This document shows, piece by piece, positions 1 to 7,928 of a stretch of 40,393 bases of DNA. The position numbers were made by a program, and so were the translations under genes. Positions within the stretch are counted from its first letter, which is position 1. Every line of letters begins with the position of its first letter. Source of the stretch: Saprospirales bacterium. GTDB taxonomy: Bacteria > Bacteroidota > Bacteroidia > Chitinophagales > Saprospiraceae. The stretch lies in NCBI GenBank assembly GCA_007693915.1, contig RECS01000106.1:1-40393 (forward strand), given 5' to 3'. Under the pieces are notes generated by a model. That model saw nothing but the letters and a program-made list of their open reading frames with translations. It made no database searches and had not been told where the DNA came from.

Positions 1-2
1 CG

Positions 3-112
3 AACGGAGTTTATGCCGCTAGAAGCGGTAATACACCCCGAATGTTTTTTTCCTTAGCTAACCAAACGAAGTTTATGCCGCTGCAAGCGGTAATATACCC
101 CGAATGTTTTTT
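3..112. repeat. Two direct copies of a 48-bp hairpin-bearing repeat, 62-bp period
   Basis: Copies lie at 3-50 and 65-112 and differ at four positions. Each contains CCGCT-nnn-AGCGG, a 5-bp stem with a 3-nt loop, followed by CACCCCGAATG or TACCCCGAATG and a T-run of six or seven. Two of the four differences fall in the hairpin loop (AGA against GCA) while the stem is unchanged. The array begins at the window edge, so more copies may lie outside. A REP-like or minisatellite element is the simplest reading. The stem followed by T-runs could also act as a terminator for an unseen upstream plus-strand gene. Confidence 0.75.
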
Positions 113-223
113 ATTTACATCGATCATAAACGACTAAAAATCGATAATAAAAACAGAAAACATTTTAATTATATCTACTATTGCACATATTACAAATTTA
201 TTTCCTGACATACTGAAAATAAA

Positions 224-315
224 TGGCGGTGAGGGCGGGATTCGAACCCGCGGTACATGTTTCCACGTACGCCGGTTTAGCAAACCGGTGGTTTCAGCCA
301 CTCACCCACCTCACC
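224..315 (-). tRNA. tRNA-Ser (anticodon GCT), CCA encoded
   Basis: Read on the minus strand, the 7-bp acceptor stem GGTGAGG/CCTCACC closes the molecule, followed by discriminator G and a genome-encoded CCA (224-226). The T arm reads GCGGG-TTCGAAT-CCCGC. The anticodon stem CCGGT/ACCGG holds the loop TTGCTAA, giving anticodon GCT for serine codons AGC and AGU. A long variable arm built on GTAC...GTAC makes it a class II tRNA, as expected for serine. It lies downstream of dnaA on the same strand, with about 90 bp between them. Confidence 0.96.
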
Positions 316-406
316 TGATAGTTTTTGGGTGCAAAATGCCTTAGCTTTTCTAAAGCGAGTGCAAATATACAACACTAATTTTCTTTAAAAAAAATTATTT
401 TCAAAC

Positions 407-1798
407 TTATTTCATAAAACTTAATTGGATGTCTTTTTCCAACCTTTTAACCTTGTCATTAAACATGCTATTTGTTTCAATTTGATCTTGAATAGATTTA
501 CACGCATGAATGACGGTACTGTGATCGCGTCCTCCAAAAGATCTTCCAATTTCCTTATAAGAAGCTGAGGTAAAGGACTTCGCAAGATACATTCCAATTT
601 GTCTTGCAGACACCAAATCCCTTTTTCTGGACTTACCCTGTATGCTTTCCACATCTAATCCAAGAGATTCACAAACCAGCTTTTTTATATTTTCAACACT
701 TATCGCTCTATCTTCTTTTTCAACAAATTGATGTAATACCCTTTCTGCCAATTTTAGGTCAATAGGGGAATTTGTAACAGTAGCCTGAAAACAAAGTGAA
801 GTAAGTAATCCCTCTAACTCTCTGATATTATCCCTGATATTATAACAGATATACTCAAGAACATCAAACGGTATTTCAACTTTTTCTTTTTCAAGTTTCC
901 ATTGCGCTATGGCAATTCGGGTTTCAAAATCCGGTGCTGTCAAATCAGCTGACAACCCCCACTTAAATCTTGAAATCAACCTATCTTCCATTCCCTCTAA
1001 ATCTTTTGGCGGTCTGTCTGAAGTCAGGATAATTTGCTTACCGTTTTGATGGATCTGATTAAAGATATGGAAAAGTATCTCCTGAGTTTTTTCGCGACGT
1101 GCTAAAAAATGAATATCATCGAGAATAAACATATCCAACTCCTGATAAAATGCAACCAACTCATTGGTATTATTTGTCTTTATAGATTGAATAACCTGAT
1201 TGGTAAATTTTTCAGTACTTACGTAAAGAATTCTCTTATTTGGAAAATTATTTTTTGCAAGATTTCCTATAGCATGGACAAGATGTGTTTTGCCCAGTCC
1301 GGATTTACCGTAAACCACCATTGGATTAAAAGCAGTTTCCCCGGGCTTGGCAGCTATAGCTAATCCGGCAGACCTCGCCAGCTTGTTGCAATCCCCTTCG
1401 ATAAAATCCTCAAAGTTATACTTATCCATCAAATTGGCCTCCACTTTAATTTTGCGAATTCCGGGAATTACAAAGGGATTCTTAATTTCATCATTCTGAC
1501 CTTTGGATGAAGTGCTCGACTTAGAACTTTCGTTTTTACCGGTAGTAAGAATCCTATATTCTAATCTTGCATCAGGTCCAAGCTCCTTCCTTAAAGTGTT
1601 TTTTAAAACTTTAACATAATGCTTTTCCAGATACTCGTAAAAAAAGACAGAAGGCAACTGAACGATCATGATATTCTCCTTAAGTTCAAGGGGAACAATA
1701 GGTTTGAACCAAGTCCTGAAACTTCTTTCATTCACATCAGAGCGAATGTGCTCAAGACAAGATTTCCAAACTGTATTTATATTGCCTTCCATTATCAT
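407..1798 (-). CDS. dnaA: Chromosomal replication initiator protein DnaA
   Basis: DnaA is the AAA+ ATPase that binds DnaA boxes and opens the replication origin. The 463-residue protein has the usual four parts: an N-terminal domain (about 1-85, beginning with a tryptophan-containing helix), a short polar linker rich in Ser and Lys (about 86-105), the ATPase core, and the DNA-binding domain. The Walker A motif GKSGLGKT is at 164-171 and Walker B FILDDIH at 224-230. The C-terminal signature GRDHSTVIHA is at 423-432. The start at 1798 is followed two codons later by another ATG (1792), so either could be used. No cluster of DnaA boxes is visible nearby, so this locus is probably not the origin. 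Confidence 0.98.
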   Translation of the reverse strand: MIMEGNINTVWKSCLEHIRSDVNERSFRTWFKPIVPLELKENIMIVQLPSVFFYEYLEKHYVKVLKNTLRKELGPDARLEYRILTTGKNESSKSSTSSKGQNDEIKNPFVIPGIRKIKVEANLMDKYNFEDFIEGDCNKLARSAGLAIAAKPGETAFNPMVVYGKSGLGKTHLVHAIGNLAKNNFPNKRILYVSTEKFTNQVIQSIKTNNTNELVAFYQELDMFILDDIHFLARREKTQEILFHIFNQIHQNGKQIILTSDRPPKDLEGMEDRLISRFKWGLSADLTAPDFETRIAIAQWKLEKEKVEIPFDVLEYICYNIRDNIRELEGLLTSLCFQATVTNSPIDLKLAERVLHQFVEKEDRAISVENIKKLVCESLGLDVESIQGKSRKRDLVSARQIGMYLAKSFTSASYKEIGRSFGGRDHSTVIHACKSIQDQIETNSMFNDKVKRLEKDIQLSFMK

Positions 1799-1813
1799 CT
1801 GCGGAAATTAAAA

Positions 1814-1821
1814 CAAAAGTA
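1814..1821 (-). promoter_or_regulatory. Probable dnaA promoter, -7 box TACTTTTG
   Basis: The minus strand reads TACTTTTG, an exact match to the Bacteroidetes -7 consensus TAnnTTTG, ending 16 nt before the dnaA start codon. No convincing TTTG -33 element was seen at the usual 17-20 nt spacing. If real, the leader is only about 10 nt. Confidence 0.55.
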
Positions 1822-1944
1822 TATTAAGGTGAAAAAGGGGATCGAAGTTAAGGTTTTTTTGAAAAACGGAAAGACTAAATTTAACAAAAAAAACCCATAT
1901 CTTTTATTATGATATTTAATCCCCTTATCTACAATAAAAAAGCA

Positions 1945-2865
1945 TTAAGACCCTATAGGAATATTTATGCAAGATACACACTTGCCTTTTTTGTTCTTTT
2001 CAAATAAGAGGTCAATTCTACCAAGCATCTTACCCGACCTACCGGCCTGATTGATTAAAACAGCTTCTCCTTTTTTATTTGCTATCGTTACAGCACCCTC
2101 CAAAAAAGTATGGGTATGTCCTCCCAAAATCACATCTATATTTTCACTTTCCGCAGCGATCACCCGATCTGATACTTTAGAGCTTTCGTATTCATACCCC
2201 AGATGAGACAGACAAATCACCAAATCACAATTGGCTTCATTTTTCAAAAAGGTAGAGACTTCCTGCGAAACCAGAATGGGATCCTTGTAAACCGTATTTC
2301 CAAAAAGCTGCTCCGGCACCAGTCCAAACAATTCAATCCCCAATCCAAAAATACCCACCTTTATTCCACCCTTATTCTGGATTTGATATGGAAGTACTTT
2401 TCCTTTTAGAGGGGTATCGGAAAAATCATAATTAGAACTGATTATAGGAAAATTCAGGTAATCAAAGTTTTTAGCAAGCATTTCAATACCTGCATCAAAC
2501 TCATGGTTTCCAATAGTCCCGGCGTCATACCCCATTTTTGACATCAACTGGAATTCAAGTTTTCCGTCAAAGAGATTAAAATAAGGTGTACCCTGTAGCA
2601 CATCTCCGCAATCAAGTAAAAGCGAATGATCTACAGATGATCTAATGTTTTTCACAACTGCAGATAGCCTGGTAATACCTCCCAAACCAGCTCTTTCTCC
2701 GGCATCCTCAGAAAAGGGATGAATCCGACTATGGAGATCATTAGTGTGCAACAAAGTAAGCTGAGTTAAGTCCGGTTTTGAAAAGAAACTACCCCATTCA
2801 GCACCTCCTAAAATTCCATAAGCCGCAGCAATACCTGTTGTTATTAAAAAGGATCTTCGTTTCAT
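1945..2865 (-). CDS. 5'-nucleotidase-type metallophosphoesterase, catalytic domain only, Tat-exported
   Basis: This is the catalytic half of an UshA/5'-nucleotidase family enzyme, which removes phosphate from nucleotides outside the cytoplasm using two metal ions. The metal-binding motifs are present in order: TNDLHS (41-46), DCGD (85-88), NHE (120-122), His221 and GGHTHT (248-253). The N-terminus KRRSFLITTG is a twin-arginine (Tat) signal followed by a hydrophobic stretch. At 306 residues the protein stops after the phosphoesterase domain. The substrate-binding C-terminal domain is encoded by the gene immediately upstream, 21 bp away, so the two probably work as a split enzyme. Substrate range (nucleotides, UDP-sugars or other phosphoesters) cannot be fixed from sequence. 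Confidence 0.9.
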   Translation of the reverse strand: MKRRSFLITTGIAAAYGILGGAEWGSFFSKPDLTQLTLLHTNDLHSRIHPFSEDAGERAGLGGITRLSAVVKNIRSSVDHSLLLDCGDVLQGTPYFNLFDGKLEFQLMSKMGYDAGTIGNHEFDAGIEMLAKNFDYLNFPIISSNYDFSDTPLKGKVLPYQIQNKGGIKVGIFGLGIELFGLVPEQLFGNTVYKDPILVSQEVSTFLKNEANCDLVICLSHLGYEYESSKVSDRVIAAESENIDVILGGHTHTFLEGAVTIANKKGEAVLINQAGRSGKMLGRIDLLFEKNKKGKCVSCINIPIGS

Positions 2866-2886
2866 TAAGTCTTCATTTTCTATGAA

Positions 2887-3651
2887 TTAAGGGGCGTCAA
2901 TATGAATTCTGTTTCCCCTGCCCAAATCCATTAAGTATTCATTTTTTAAGCTAAGTGTTCGAATATGATCAATCATCACATCCCTGATAAGCAGACCTGT
3001 GCTTATTTGAGGATAATCTCTGAAAAACAATGCATTGTCCCCTCCATTCGCCAGATAGTCGTTAGTAGCTATTCTGTAAGTTTTATTTGGATCGATTTCT
3101 CTACCCCGTATCATTATGGAATGGGCATTGCCATTTTTTATTCTAAAAGACAATCCATGACTTATTGGCCAACCATCAAATGAGGCAATCAAATCACACA
3201 ATTCTTGTACAACATGACCTGAAACCTCAAGTACAACAAGATAGTTTTCAAATGGCATTAACTCATACAAATGACCTAATGTTAGAGGCCCCTCAGGCAA
3301 ACTGTTTACCCTAAGGCCAAAGTAATTCTGAACCGCAAAATCAATATCTTTTTCCACGGCTGATTCTGCATAGTCATGAATTATATCTGCCACTACCCTA
3401 TTTAAAGGACCATCAGGTTGCTTGCGCAACAATTCATTTGTAGTGTGGCCAATTACCTCATTCATTTGAGCTTCCATTTCCATTCGAAAAGGTTCAATAA
3501 AAGCGAGCATAGCAGAATCTTTTCCAAAAATGGCATCCTGAGATATTACTATATTTGACGACTCATAAAACGCAAGGTGTTGGACTTTTGAGCAAGAAGA
3601 GCCCAATAAAACCAACGCCAAAAATGTGAGCATCTTTATTAGGAATTGCAT
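2887..3651 (-). CDS. 5'-nucleotidase C-terminal domain lipoprotein
   Basis: A 254-residue lipoprotein with a signal peptide ending in LGSSC, lipidated Cys about residue 20. The remainder resembles the 5'-nucleotidase C-terminal (substrate-specificity) domain. Features of that fold include a PEGPLTLGHLYELMPFEN-like segment and a downstream GGDNALFF segment near the C-terminus, where the family binds the nucleoside base. It has no metal-binding phosphoesterase motifs of its own. It lies 9 bp downstream of a membrane-protein gene and 21 bp upstream of the catalytic half, so co-transcription is very likely. The inferred role is to pair with that half at the envelope. Confidence 0.85.
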   Translation of the reverse strand: MQFLIKMLTFLALVLLGSSCSKVQHLAFYESSNIVISQDAIFGKDSAMLAFIEPFRMEMEAQMNEVIGHTTNELLRKQPDGPLNRVVADIIHDYAESAVEKDIDFAVQNYFGLRVNSLPEGPLTLGHLYELMPFENYLVVLEVSGHVVQELCDLIASFDGWPISHGLSFRIKNGNAHSIMIRGREIDPNKTYRIATNDYLANGGDNALFFRDYPQISTGLLIRDVMIDHIRTLSLKNEYLMDLGRGNRIHIDAP

Positions 3652-3660
3652 AGGATTAAA

Positions 3661-4203
3661 TTATAATAATAAAGAAGCTTCCCGACGAATCGCTTTTTGA
3701 GCAGTGTCAAGGGGATTTTCAATTGACTCATCGTAAAAATCAATCAATCTATCAGCAAAAACAGAAGCAGGAGCCCCTTGTTCTAAATCAGAGATTACAA
3801 CTGAAACACTGTTTATTACGTGCTGTCTGGCATATTTGATTATACTCCACAAGTTATCAGAGACATAGACCTGCTGAGAAATATTATGATCAAATTCTTG
3901 CTGCACTGCTATTAATATTGCCATATGAAGATCCTCTGACTTCATTCCGGGAGTCTTTAAACGCAGTATTAAATTAGGTGGACTTATCCGCTCACAAAGC
4001 AGGGAAAGTCGCTCATAAGCCTGAAGTTTTAAAGGAATTGTAGTTTTCCGAACGGACTCCTTAGTCTCCAATAACTTCATTTGATATTGTTTTCCCAAAT
4101 AGGTTTTCAATATCGTATATGCAGTTACAAAAACAATAATCGCCGGAATCAAAATTTTTACTATTTCCAGCAGAATAACCGTCGCAGTTGCTATAAAAAT
4201 CAT
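3661..4203 (-). CDS. Uncharacterised Bacteroidetes membrane-anchored protein (DUF7935-like)
   Basis: The 180-residue protein has one N-terminal hydrophobic helix (about residues 5-30) with no cleavage site, then a charged, mostly helical cytoplasmic-looking body. The segment after the helix (KQYQMKLLETKES...LKLQAYERL) resembles a conserved Bacteroidetes family that I recall as DUF7935, but this is from memory and unverified. It has no catalytic motif. It is the first gene of the unit that continues into the two 5'-nucleotidase halves with a 9-bp gap. A functional link to them is possible, but shared transcription is all the sequence shows. Confidence 0.7.
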   Translation of the reverse strand: MIFIATATVILLEIVKILIPAIIVFVTAYTILKTYLGKQYQMKLLETKESVRKTTIPLKLQAYERLSLLCERISPPNLILRLKTPGMKSEDLHMAILIAVQQEFDHNISQQVYVSDNLWSIIKYARQHVINSVSVVISDLEQGAPASVFADRLIDFYDESIENPLDTAQKAIRREASLLL

Positions 4204-4224
4204 ATCGTCATTTAAATTGAGTCG

Positions 4225-4232
4225 TAAAGTTA
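4225..4232 (-). promoter_or_regulatory. Possible promoter of the membrane protein/5'-nucleotidase unit
   Basis: The minus strand reads TAACTTTA, one mismatch from TAnnTTTG, 21 nt before the start codon at 4203. The intergenic region is shared with the divergent Fe-S carrier gene. No clear -33 element was found, so this is only moderately supported. Confidence 0.4.
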
Positions 4233-4288
4233 AAAATACTGTACGTTTAAAAGTAGGTTTTGAACTTTTAATTCTTTTCTATTATTAC

Positions 4289-4296
4289 TAACTTTG
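4289..4296 (+). promoter_or_regulatory. Promoter of the Fe-S carrier gene, -7 box TAACTTTG
   Basis: TAACTTTG is an exact match to the Bacteroidetes -7 consensus and ends 18 nt before the ATG at 4315. The -33 region is T-rich but lacks a clean TTTG at the normal spacing. A purine-rich AGAGAG follows shortly before the start codon. Confidence 0.6.
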
Positions 4297-4314
4297 TAAA
4301 AAAAAGAGAGAACA

Positions 4315-4662
4315 ATGTCAGCAATAAAAACAGAAACACCTATAAAACTTACAGCAGGAGCCATCGAACAGCTTAAGAATATTCAGTCTGAGCAGAGCAT
4401 TCCAGATACACACGGACTAAGGGTTGGTGTAAAAGGGGGTGGTTGTTCTGGCTTTAGTTATATTTTGGGTTTTGATGAAGAAAAGGAGAATGATCAGATT
4501 TTCTTCATTGACGATATCAAAATCCTCATGCAAAAATCCCATGGAATTTACCTCATTGGCATGGAGGTAGATTTTATTGATGGTCTCAATAATAGAGGAT
4601 TTAGTTTCTCCAATCCCAACGCTAATGACACTTGTGGATGTGGGACCTCTTTTTCGTCTTAA
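4315..4662 (+). CDS. A-type iron-sulfur cluster assembly carrier (IscA/SufA/ErpA family)
   Basis: A small cytoplasmic protein (115 residues) of the HesB/IscA family, which carries Fe-S clusters to apo-enzymes. The three ligand cysteines are at the expected places: Cys44 in GGGCSGFSY, and Cys107 and Cys109 in the C-terminal TCGCGTSF. Length is typical of the family. It stands alone, divergent from the 5'-nucleotidase unit, with no isc or suf operon in the window. Whether it is the IscA, SufA or ErpA counterpart cannot be decided here, so no symbol is given. Confidence 0.93.
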   Translation: MSAIKTETPIKLTAGAIEQLKNIQSEQSIPDTHGLRVGVKGGGCSGFSYILGFDEEKENDQIFFIDDIKILMQKSHGIYLIGMEVDFIDGLNNRGFSFSNPNANDTCGCGTSFSS

Positions 4663-4835
4663 CCATTTTACTGCTAAGCCTAAGTCGGATTTTTCTCATT
4701 TGAATATTTTTCTGAGAACTCATGAATATGCTAAATAATCCACTAACCCATGAAAGAGCTTGGCATTTTATTCAAAAAATATTGAGACAAACGAGGTGGT
4801 TAAAAACCTATTAGATAAAATTCGAACTCGGAATT

Positions 4836-6104
4836 TTACATATTAGCTATGATCTCAGAGCCAAACTCAGAGCACTTAAGCTTAGTAGCACCTTCCATAA
4901 GTCTTTCAAAGTCATAGGTAACTCTTTTACTTTGAATTGAACGCTCTATGCCGTTGGTAATCAAATCACCTGCTTCTTTCCAGCCGAGATACTCTAACAT
5001 CATTACACCTGATAAAATAACTGATGAGGGATTAACCATATCTTTGTCTGCATATTTTGGAGCTGTTCCATGTGTAGCTTCAAAGATTGCCCTTCCACTA
5101 GAATAGTTAATATTTGCACCAGGTGCTATACCAATTCCACCTACCATGGCAGCCAATGCATCAGAAATGTAATCCCCATTAAGATTGAGGGTAGCAATAA
5201 CATCATATTCCTTTGGTCTGAGTAAGATTTGTTGCAAAAAAGCATCAGCGATAGAATCTTTAACTAACATTTTTCCTTCAGAAAGCGCTTTTGCCTGCGC
5301 ATCATTAGCAGCATCTGCACCCTCCTGTCCTTTAATCCTATCATATTGAGCCCAAGTAAAAACCCGATCACCAAATTCCTTTTCAGCAAGGTCATAACCC
5401 CACTCTTTGAATTTACCCTCCGTAAATTTCATGATATTCCCTTTGTGAACTAATGTCACACTTTTTCTACCATTATCCAGAGCATACTGAATTGCAGACC
5501 TCACTAATCGCTCTGTACCTTCAACTGAAACCGGCTTAATGCCAATGGAAGAAGAATTGGGAAATCGTATTTGAGTCACACCCATTTCCTCCATTAGAAA
5601 TTTCTTCACTTTGTCTGCCTCAGGAGTTCCATTTGCATATTCGATACCGGCATAGATATCTTCAGTATTCTCTCTGAAAATAACCATATTAACATTGCTT
5701 GGCTCTTTGACTGGGGAAGGCACTCCATTAAACCACCTTACTGGTCTTACACAAGCATATAAATCCAAAATTTGTCTCAATGCCACATTTAAAGATCTAA
5801 TTCCTCCACCTACGGGTGTAGTTAGAGGCCCCTTAATCGCAACATTGTACTCCTTTATCTTATCTAAAGTTTCGTCGGGTAACCAATTAGAGGTAGCATT
5901 GTAAGCCTTTTCCCCGGCTAGCACTTCTAGCCACTCAATTTTTCTTGTTCCATTATAGGCTTTCTCAATTGCAGCATCAAATACTCGAACTGCTGCATTC
6001 CAGATATCAGGACCTATCCCATCTCCTTCAATAAAAGGGATTACTACATGATCAGGTACTACCGGCTTCCCTGTATTGCTTATCGTTATTTTTTGAGCTG
6101 ACAT
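4836..6104 (-). CDS. icd: Isocitrate dehydrogenase (NADP+)
   Basis: This enzyme oxidatively decarboxylates isocitrate to 2-oxoglutarate in the TCA cycle. The 422-residue protein matches the E. coli-type (about 416 residues) dimeric form throughout. The substrate loop [13 protein letters not shown] carries the serine that is the phosphorylation site in E. coli Icd. The motif [18 protein letters not shown] is clear, and [11 protein letters not shown] lies in the cofactor region. It is transcribed singly from an exact -7 box upstream and converges with the Fe-S carrier gene. An aceK kinase is not in the window, so control by phosphorylation is unsupported here. Confidence 0.97.
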   Translation of the reverse strand: MSAQKITISNTGKPVVPDHVVIPFIEGDGIGPDIWNAAVRVFDAAIEKAYNGTRKIEWLEVLAGEKAYNATSNWLPDETLDKIKEYNVAIKGPLTTPVGGGIRSLNVALRQILDLYACVRPVRWFNGVPSPVKEPSNVNMVIFRENTEDIYAGIEYANGTPEADKVKKFLMEEMGVTQIRFPNSSSIGIKPVSVEGTERLVRSAIQYALDNGRKSVTLVHKGNIMKFTEGKFKEWGYDLAEKEFGDRVFTWAQYDRIKGQEGADAANDAQAKALSEGKMLVKDSIADAFLQQILLRPKEYDVIATLNLNGDYISDALAAMVGGIGIAPGANINYSSGRAIFEATHGTAPKYADKDMVNPSSVILSGVMMLEYLGWKEAGDLITNGIERSIQSKRVTYDFERLMEGATKLKCSEFGSEIIANM

Positions 6105-6128
6105 TATTTAACTTTTTAAATGAGGTTG

Positions 6129-6136
6129 CAAAATTA
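6129..6136 (-). promoter_or_regulatory. icd promoter, -7 box TAATTTTG
   Basis: The minus strand reads TAATTTTGCAA, an exact TAnnTTTG box, ending about 24 nt upstream of the icd start codon. No TTTG is seen at the optimal -33 spacing. Confidence 0.6.
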
Positions 6137-6302
6137 ATTATTCAATTGGACTAATAAAGAATTAAACACGTTCATTTTAAAAGACTTTTTGTAAGATATC
6201 GCATTTGAGTGCAACTCACGAATGGTAAATTTCTAAAATTCTAGATTGAACACCTATAGTGAGTTTAGTCACATAGAATTAAGCGATGATGATTTAATTT
6301 TG

Positions 6303-6310
6303 TAACTTTA
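6303..6310 (+). promoter_or_regulatory. Probable promoter of the DUF3467 gene, -7 box TAACTTTA
   Basis: TAACTTTA differs from TAnnTTTG at the last base and ends 27 nt before the ATG. An imperfect palindrome, GTGAGTTTAGTCAC, lies about 35-45 bp further upstream. It is too weak to call an operator. Confidence 0.45.
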
Positions 6311-6337
6311 CATTTTATAATATATAAAAATATAAAC

Positions 6338-6655
6338 ATGAGCGATCAAACAAAAAAGCCGAACAAATTAAACATTGAATTACCTGAAGAAGTAGCGGAG
6401 GGAATATATTCCAACCTTGCAATTATATCCCATTCAAATTCTGAGTTCGTAATTGATTTTGTGAGAGTAATGCCCAATATGCCTAAGGCAAAAGTAAAGT
6501 CCAGAGTTGTACTGACGCCTCAACATGCAAAAAAACTATTGAGTGCATTGGTGGATAACCTCAAAAAATTTGAGTCTCAGTTTGGATCTATTGCTGAAAC
6601 TGATCACCCGGGAATGCCCCCAATGAATTTTAATACTCCGAAAGCACAAGCATAA
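6338..6655 (+). CDS. DUF3467 domain-containing protein
   Basis: A 105-residue cytoplasmic protein of the small DUF3467 family, whose function is unknown. Recognisable features are the NLAIISHSNSEFVIDFVRVMPNMPKAKVKSRVVLTPQHAKKL block (about 26-68) and a Pro/Met-rich tail. It has no signal peptide or membrane segment. It is monocistronic, preceded by a TAACTTTA box (6303-6310) and followed directly by a strong terminator. In other Bacteroidetes the family is often near RNA polymerase genes, but that context is absent here. Confidence 0.88.
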   Translation: MSDQTKKPNKLNIELPEEVAEGIYSNLAIISHSNSEFVIDFVRVMPNMPKAKVKSRVVLTPQHAKKLLSALVDNLKKFESQFGSIAETDHPGMPPMNFNTPKAQA

Positions 6656-6664
6656 GGCATACCG

Positions 6665-6705
6665 AAAAAGCCTGTTTTGATTTTCAATTCAGGCCTTTTT
6701 CTTTT
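6665..6705 (+). terminator. Intrinsic terminator after the DUF3467 gene
   Basis: AAAAAGCCTG (6665-6674) pairs with CAGGCCTTTTT (6690-6700) with one bulged base and a 15-nt loop, and the 3' arm runs into a T-rich tract. It starts 10 bp after the stop codon, so it insulates the next gene. Confidence 0.85.
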
Positions 6706-6797
6706 AAACTTTTCCAAAACAAATTTAAGTCAATATAGGATGTAGAAACCAGCGAAAAGTATAACTTTTCGCTTCAATGGTTGTTAAAAAGGTGTAT

Positions 6798-6827
6798 TTT
6801 GAAATTAAAATACAAGCCTTATCTTTG
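6798..6827 (+). promoter_or_regulatory. Complete Bacteroidetes promoter TTTG-N18-TATCTTTG
   Basis: TTTG (6798-6801), an 18-nt spacer, and an exact -7 box TATCTTTG (6820-6827) precede the polyprenyl synthase gene. The predicted leader is about 55 nt, ending at the GTG start at 6888. This is one of the best-matching promoters in the window. Confidence 0.8.
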
Positions 6828-6887
6828 GTCAACTTTTTATAAGACCTTTGGTAATTATTTCTATCGCCAAGTTATCTGAAAGAACCT

Positions 6888-7853
6888 GTGTTAAATAAAA
6901 TAAAGAAACCAATTAAAGTAGAACTCTCTGAATTTGAAAACAAATTCAGAGATAGTATGCGAACCAGGGTTCCACTACTGGACAGAATCACCTATTACAT
7001 TGTAAAAAGTAAAGGAAAACAACTGAGGCCTATTTTTGTATTTCTTTGCTCTGGAATTGCGGGAAAGATAAATGATCGAACATACATAGCAGCTTCCATG
7101 GTGGAATTATTGCATACTGCATCTTTGGTCCATGATGATGTGGTGGATGACAGCATGAAAAGACGTGGGCTTTTCTCTATCAATGCACTTTGGAAAAATA
7201 AAATAGCTGTTTTAGTAGGTGATTTTCTACTCTCCCGTGGTTTACTGATTGCCCTTGAAAGTGAAGAGTATGAGCAGCTTCAAATTTTGTCTGAAGCGGT
7301 AAAAAAAATGAGTGAGGGTGAGTTATTACAAATTGAAAAAGCCAGAAAGCTGGATATCAGTGAGGAAGTGTATTTTGAAATTATCAAACAAAAAACTGCT
7401 TCACTTATCGCTGCAGCCTGTAAAGCAGGAGCAACAGCCTCTGAAGCAAGTGCTGAAAACATCGAAAAAATGCGTCTTTTTGGAGAGAAAATTGGTATCG
7501 CTTTTCAAATAAAGGATGACCTATTCGATTATGGAGAAGACGCCATAGGAAAGCCAACAGGTATTGATATCAAAGAAAAAAAGATGACCCTACCTTTGAT
7601 CTATACCTTAAATAAAGTTGAAAAAAAAATAAAAAAAGAAATCATCCGAACCATAAAGCACTTTAATACGGACAAAAAGAAAGTAAAAGAGGTTATACAG
7701 ATTGTAACTAAAAGTGGAGGTCTAGAATATGCTAAGGAAATTATGCTAAAATACAGGTCAGATGCTTTAGAAATCCTCCATCAATTTCCTCAAAACGACT
7801 ACAGGGATTCCCTAGAGACTCTTGTGATGTACGTAACTGACCGCAGGAAGTAA
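6888..7853 (+). CDS. Long-chain polyprenyl diphosphate synthase
   Basis: A 321-residue trans-prenyltransferase that condenses isopentenyl diphosphate units onto an allylic primer. Both aspartate-rich motifs are present: DDVVD (83-87, first motif) and DDLFD (210-214, second motif). GKQLRP (43-48) is the substrate-phosphate-binding segment. The residue five places before the first motif is Ala78. A small residue there normally leaves room for a long product, so a C35-C45 chain for the menaquinone side chain is the likely output. The gene starts with GTG and has its own well-formed promoter. A second, shorter-chain paralogue lies at 31630-32610. Confidence 0.92.
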   Translation: MLNKIKKPIKVELSEFENKFRDSMRTRVPLLDRITYYIVKSKGKQLRPIFVFLCSGIAGKINDRTYIAASMVELLHTASLVHDDVVDDSMKRRGLFSINALWKNKIAVLVGDFLLSRGLLIALESEEYEQLQILSEAVKKMSEGELLQIEKARKLDISEEVYFEIIKQKTASLIAAACKAGATASEASAENIEKMRLFGEKIGIAFQIKDDLFDYGEDAIGKPTGIDIKEKKMTLPLIYTLNKVEKKIKKEIIRTIKHFNTDKKKVKEVIQIVTKSGGLEYAKEIMLKYRSDALEILHQFPQNDYRDSLETLVMYVTDRRK

Positions 7854-7928
7854 AACTTAGTACGTAGAAACAACTATTTCGCTTTCCGCAGCCAAAATTT
7901 ATACCTGAAGTAATCTGTTTGAAACTCT

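Noticed and set aside
3-112. CRISPR array at the left edge
   Set aside because: Only two units are visible, the repeat is 48 bp with mismatches, the gap between copies is only about 14 bp, and there are no cas genes.
1868-1915. Terminator between the nucleotidase unit and dnaA
   Set aside because: The only hairpin is a 5-bp A/T stem (ATATC/GATAT), too weak to call despite the following T-run.
1925-1933. DnaA box and origin next to dnaA
   Set aside because: Only one imperfect site (TTATCTACA) is visible and there is no cluster or AT-rich unwinding region with further boxes, so an origin is not supported.
6259-6272. Operator GTGAGTTTAGTCAC before the DUF3467 gene
   Set aside because: The palindrome is only 4-5 bp per arm and is not placed against a clear promoter element.
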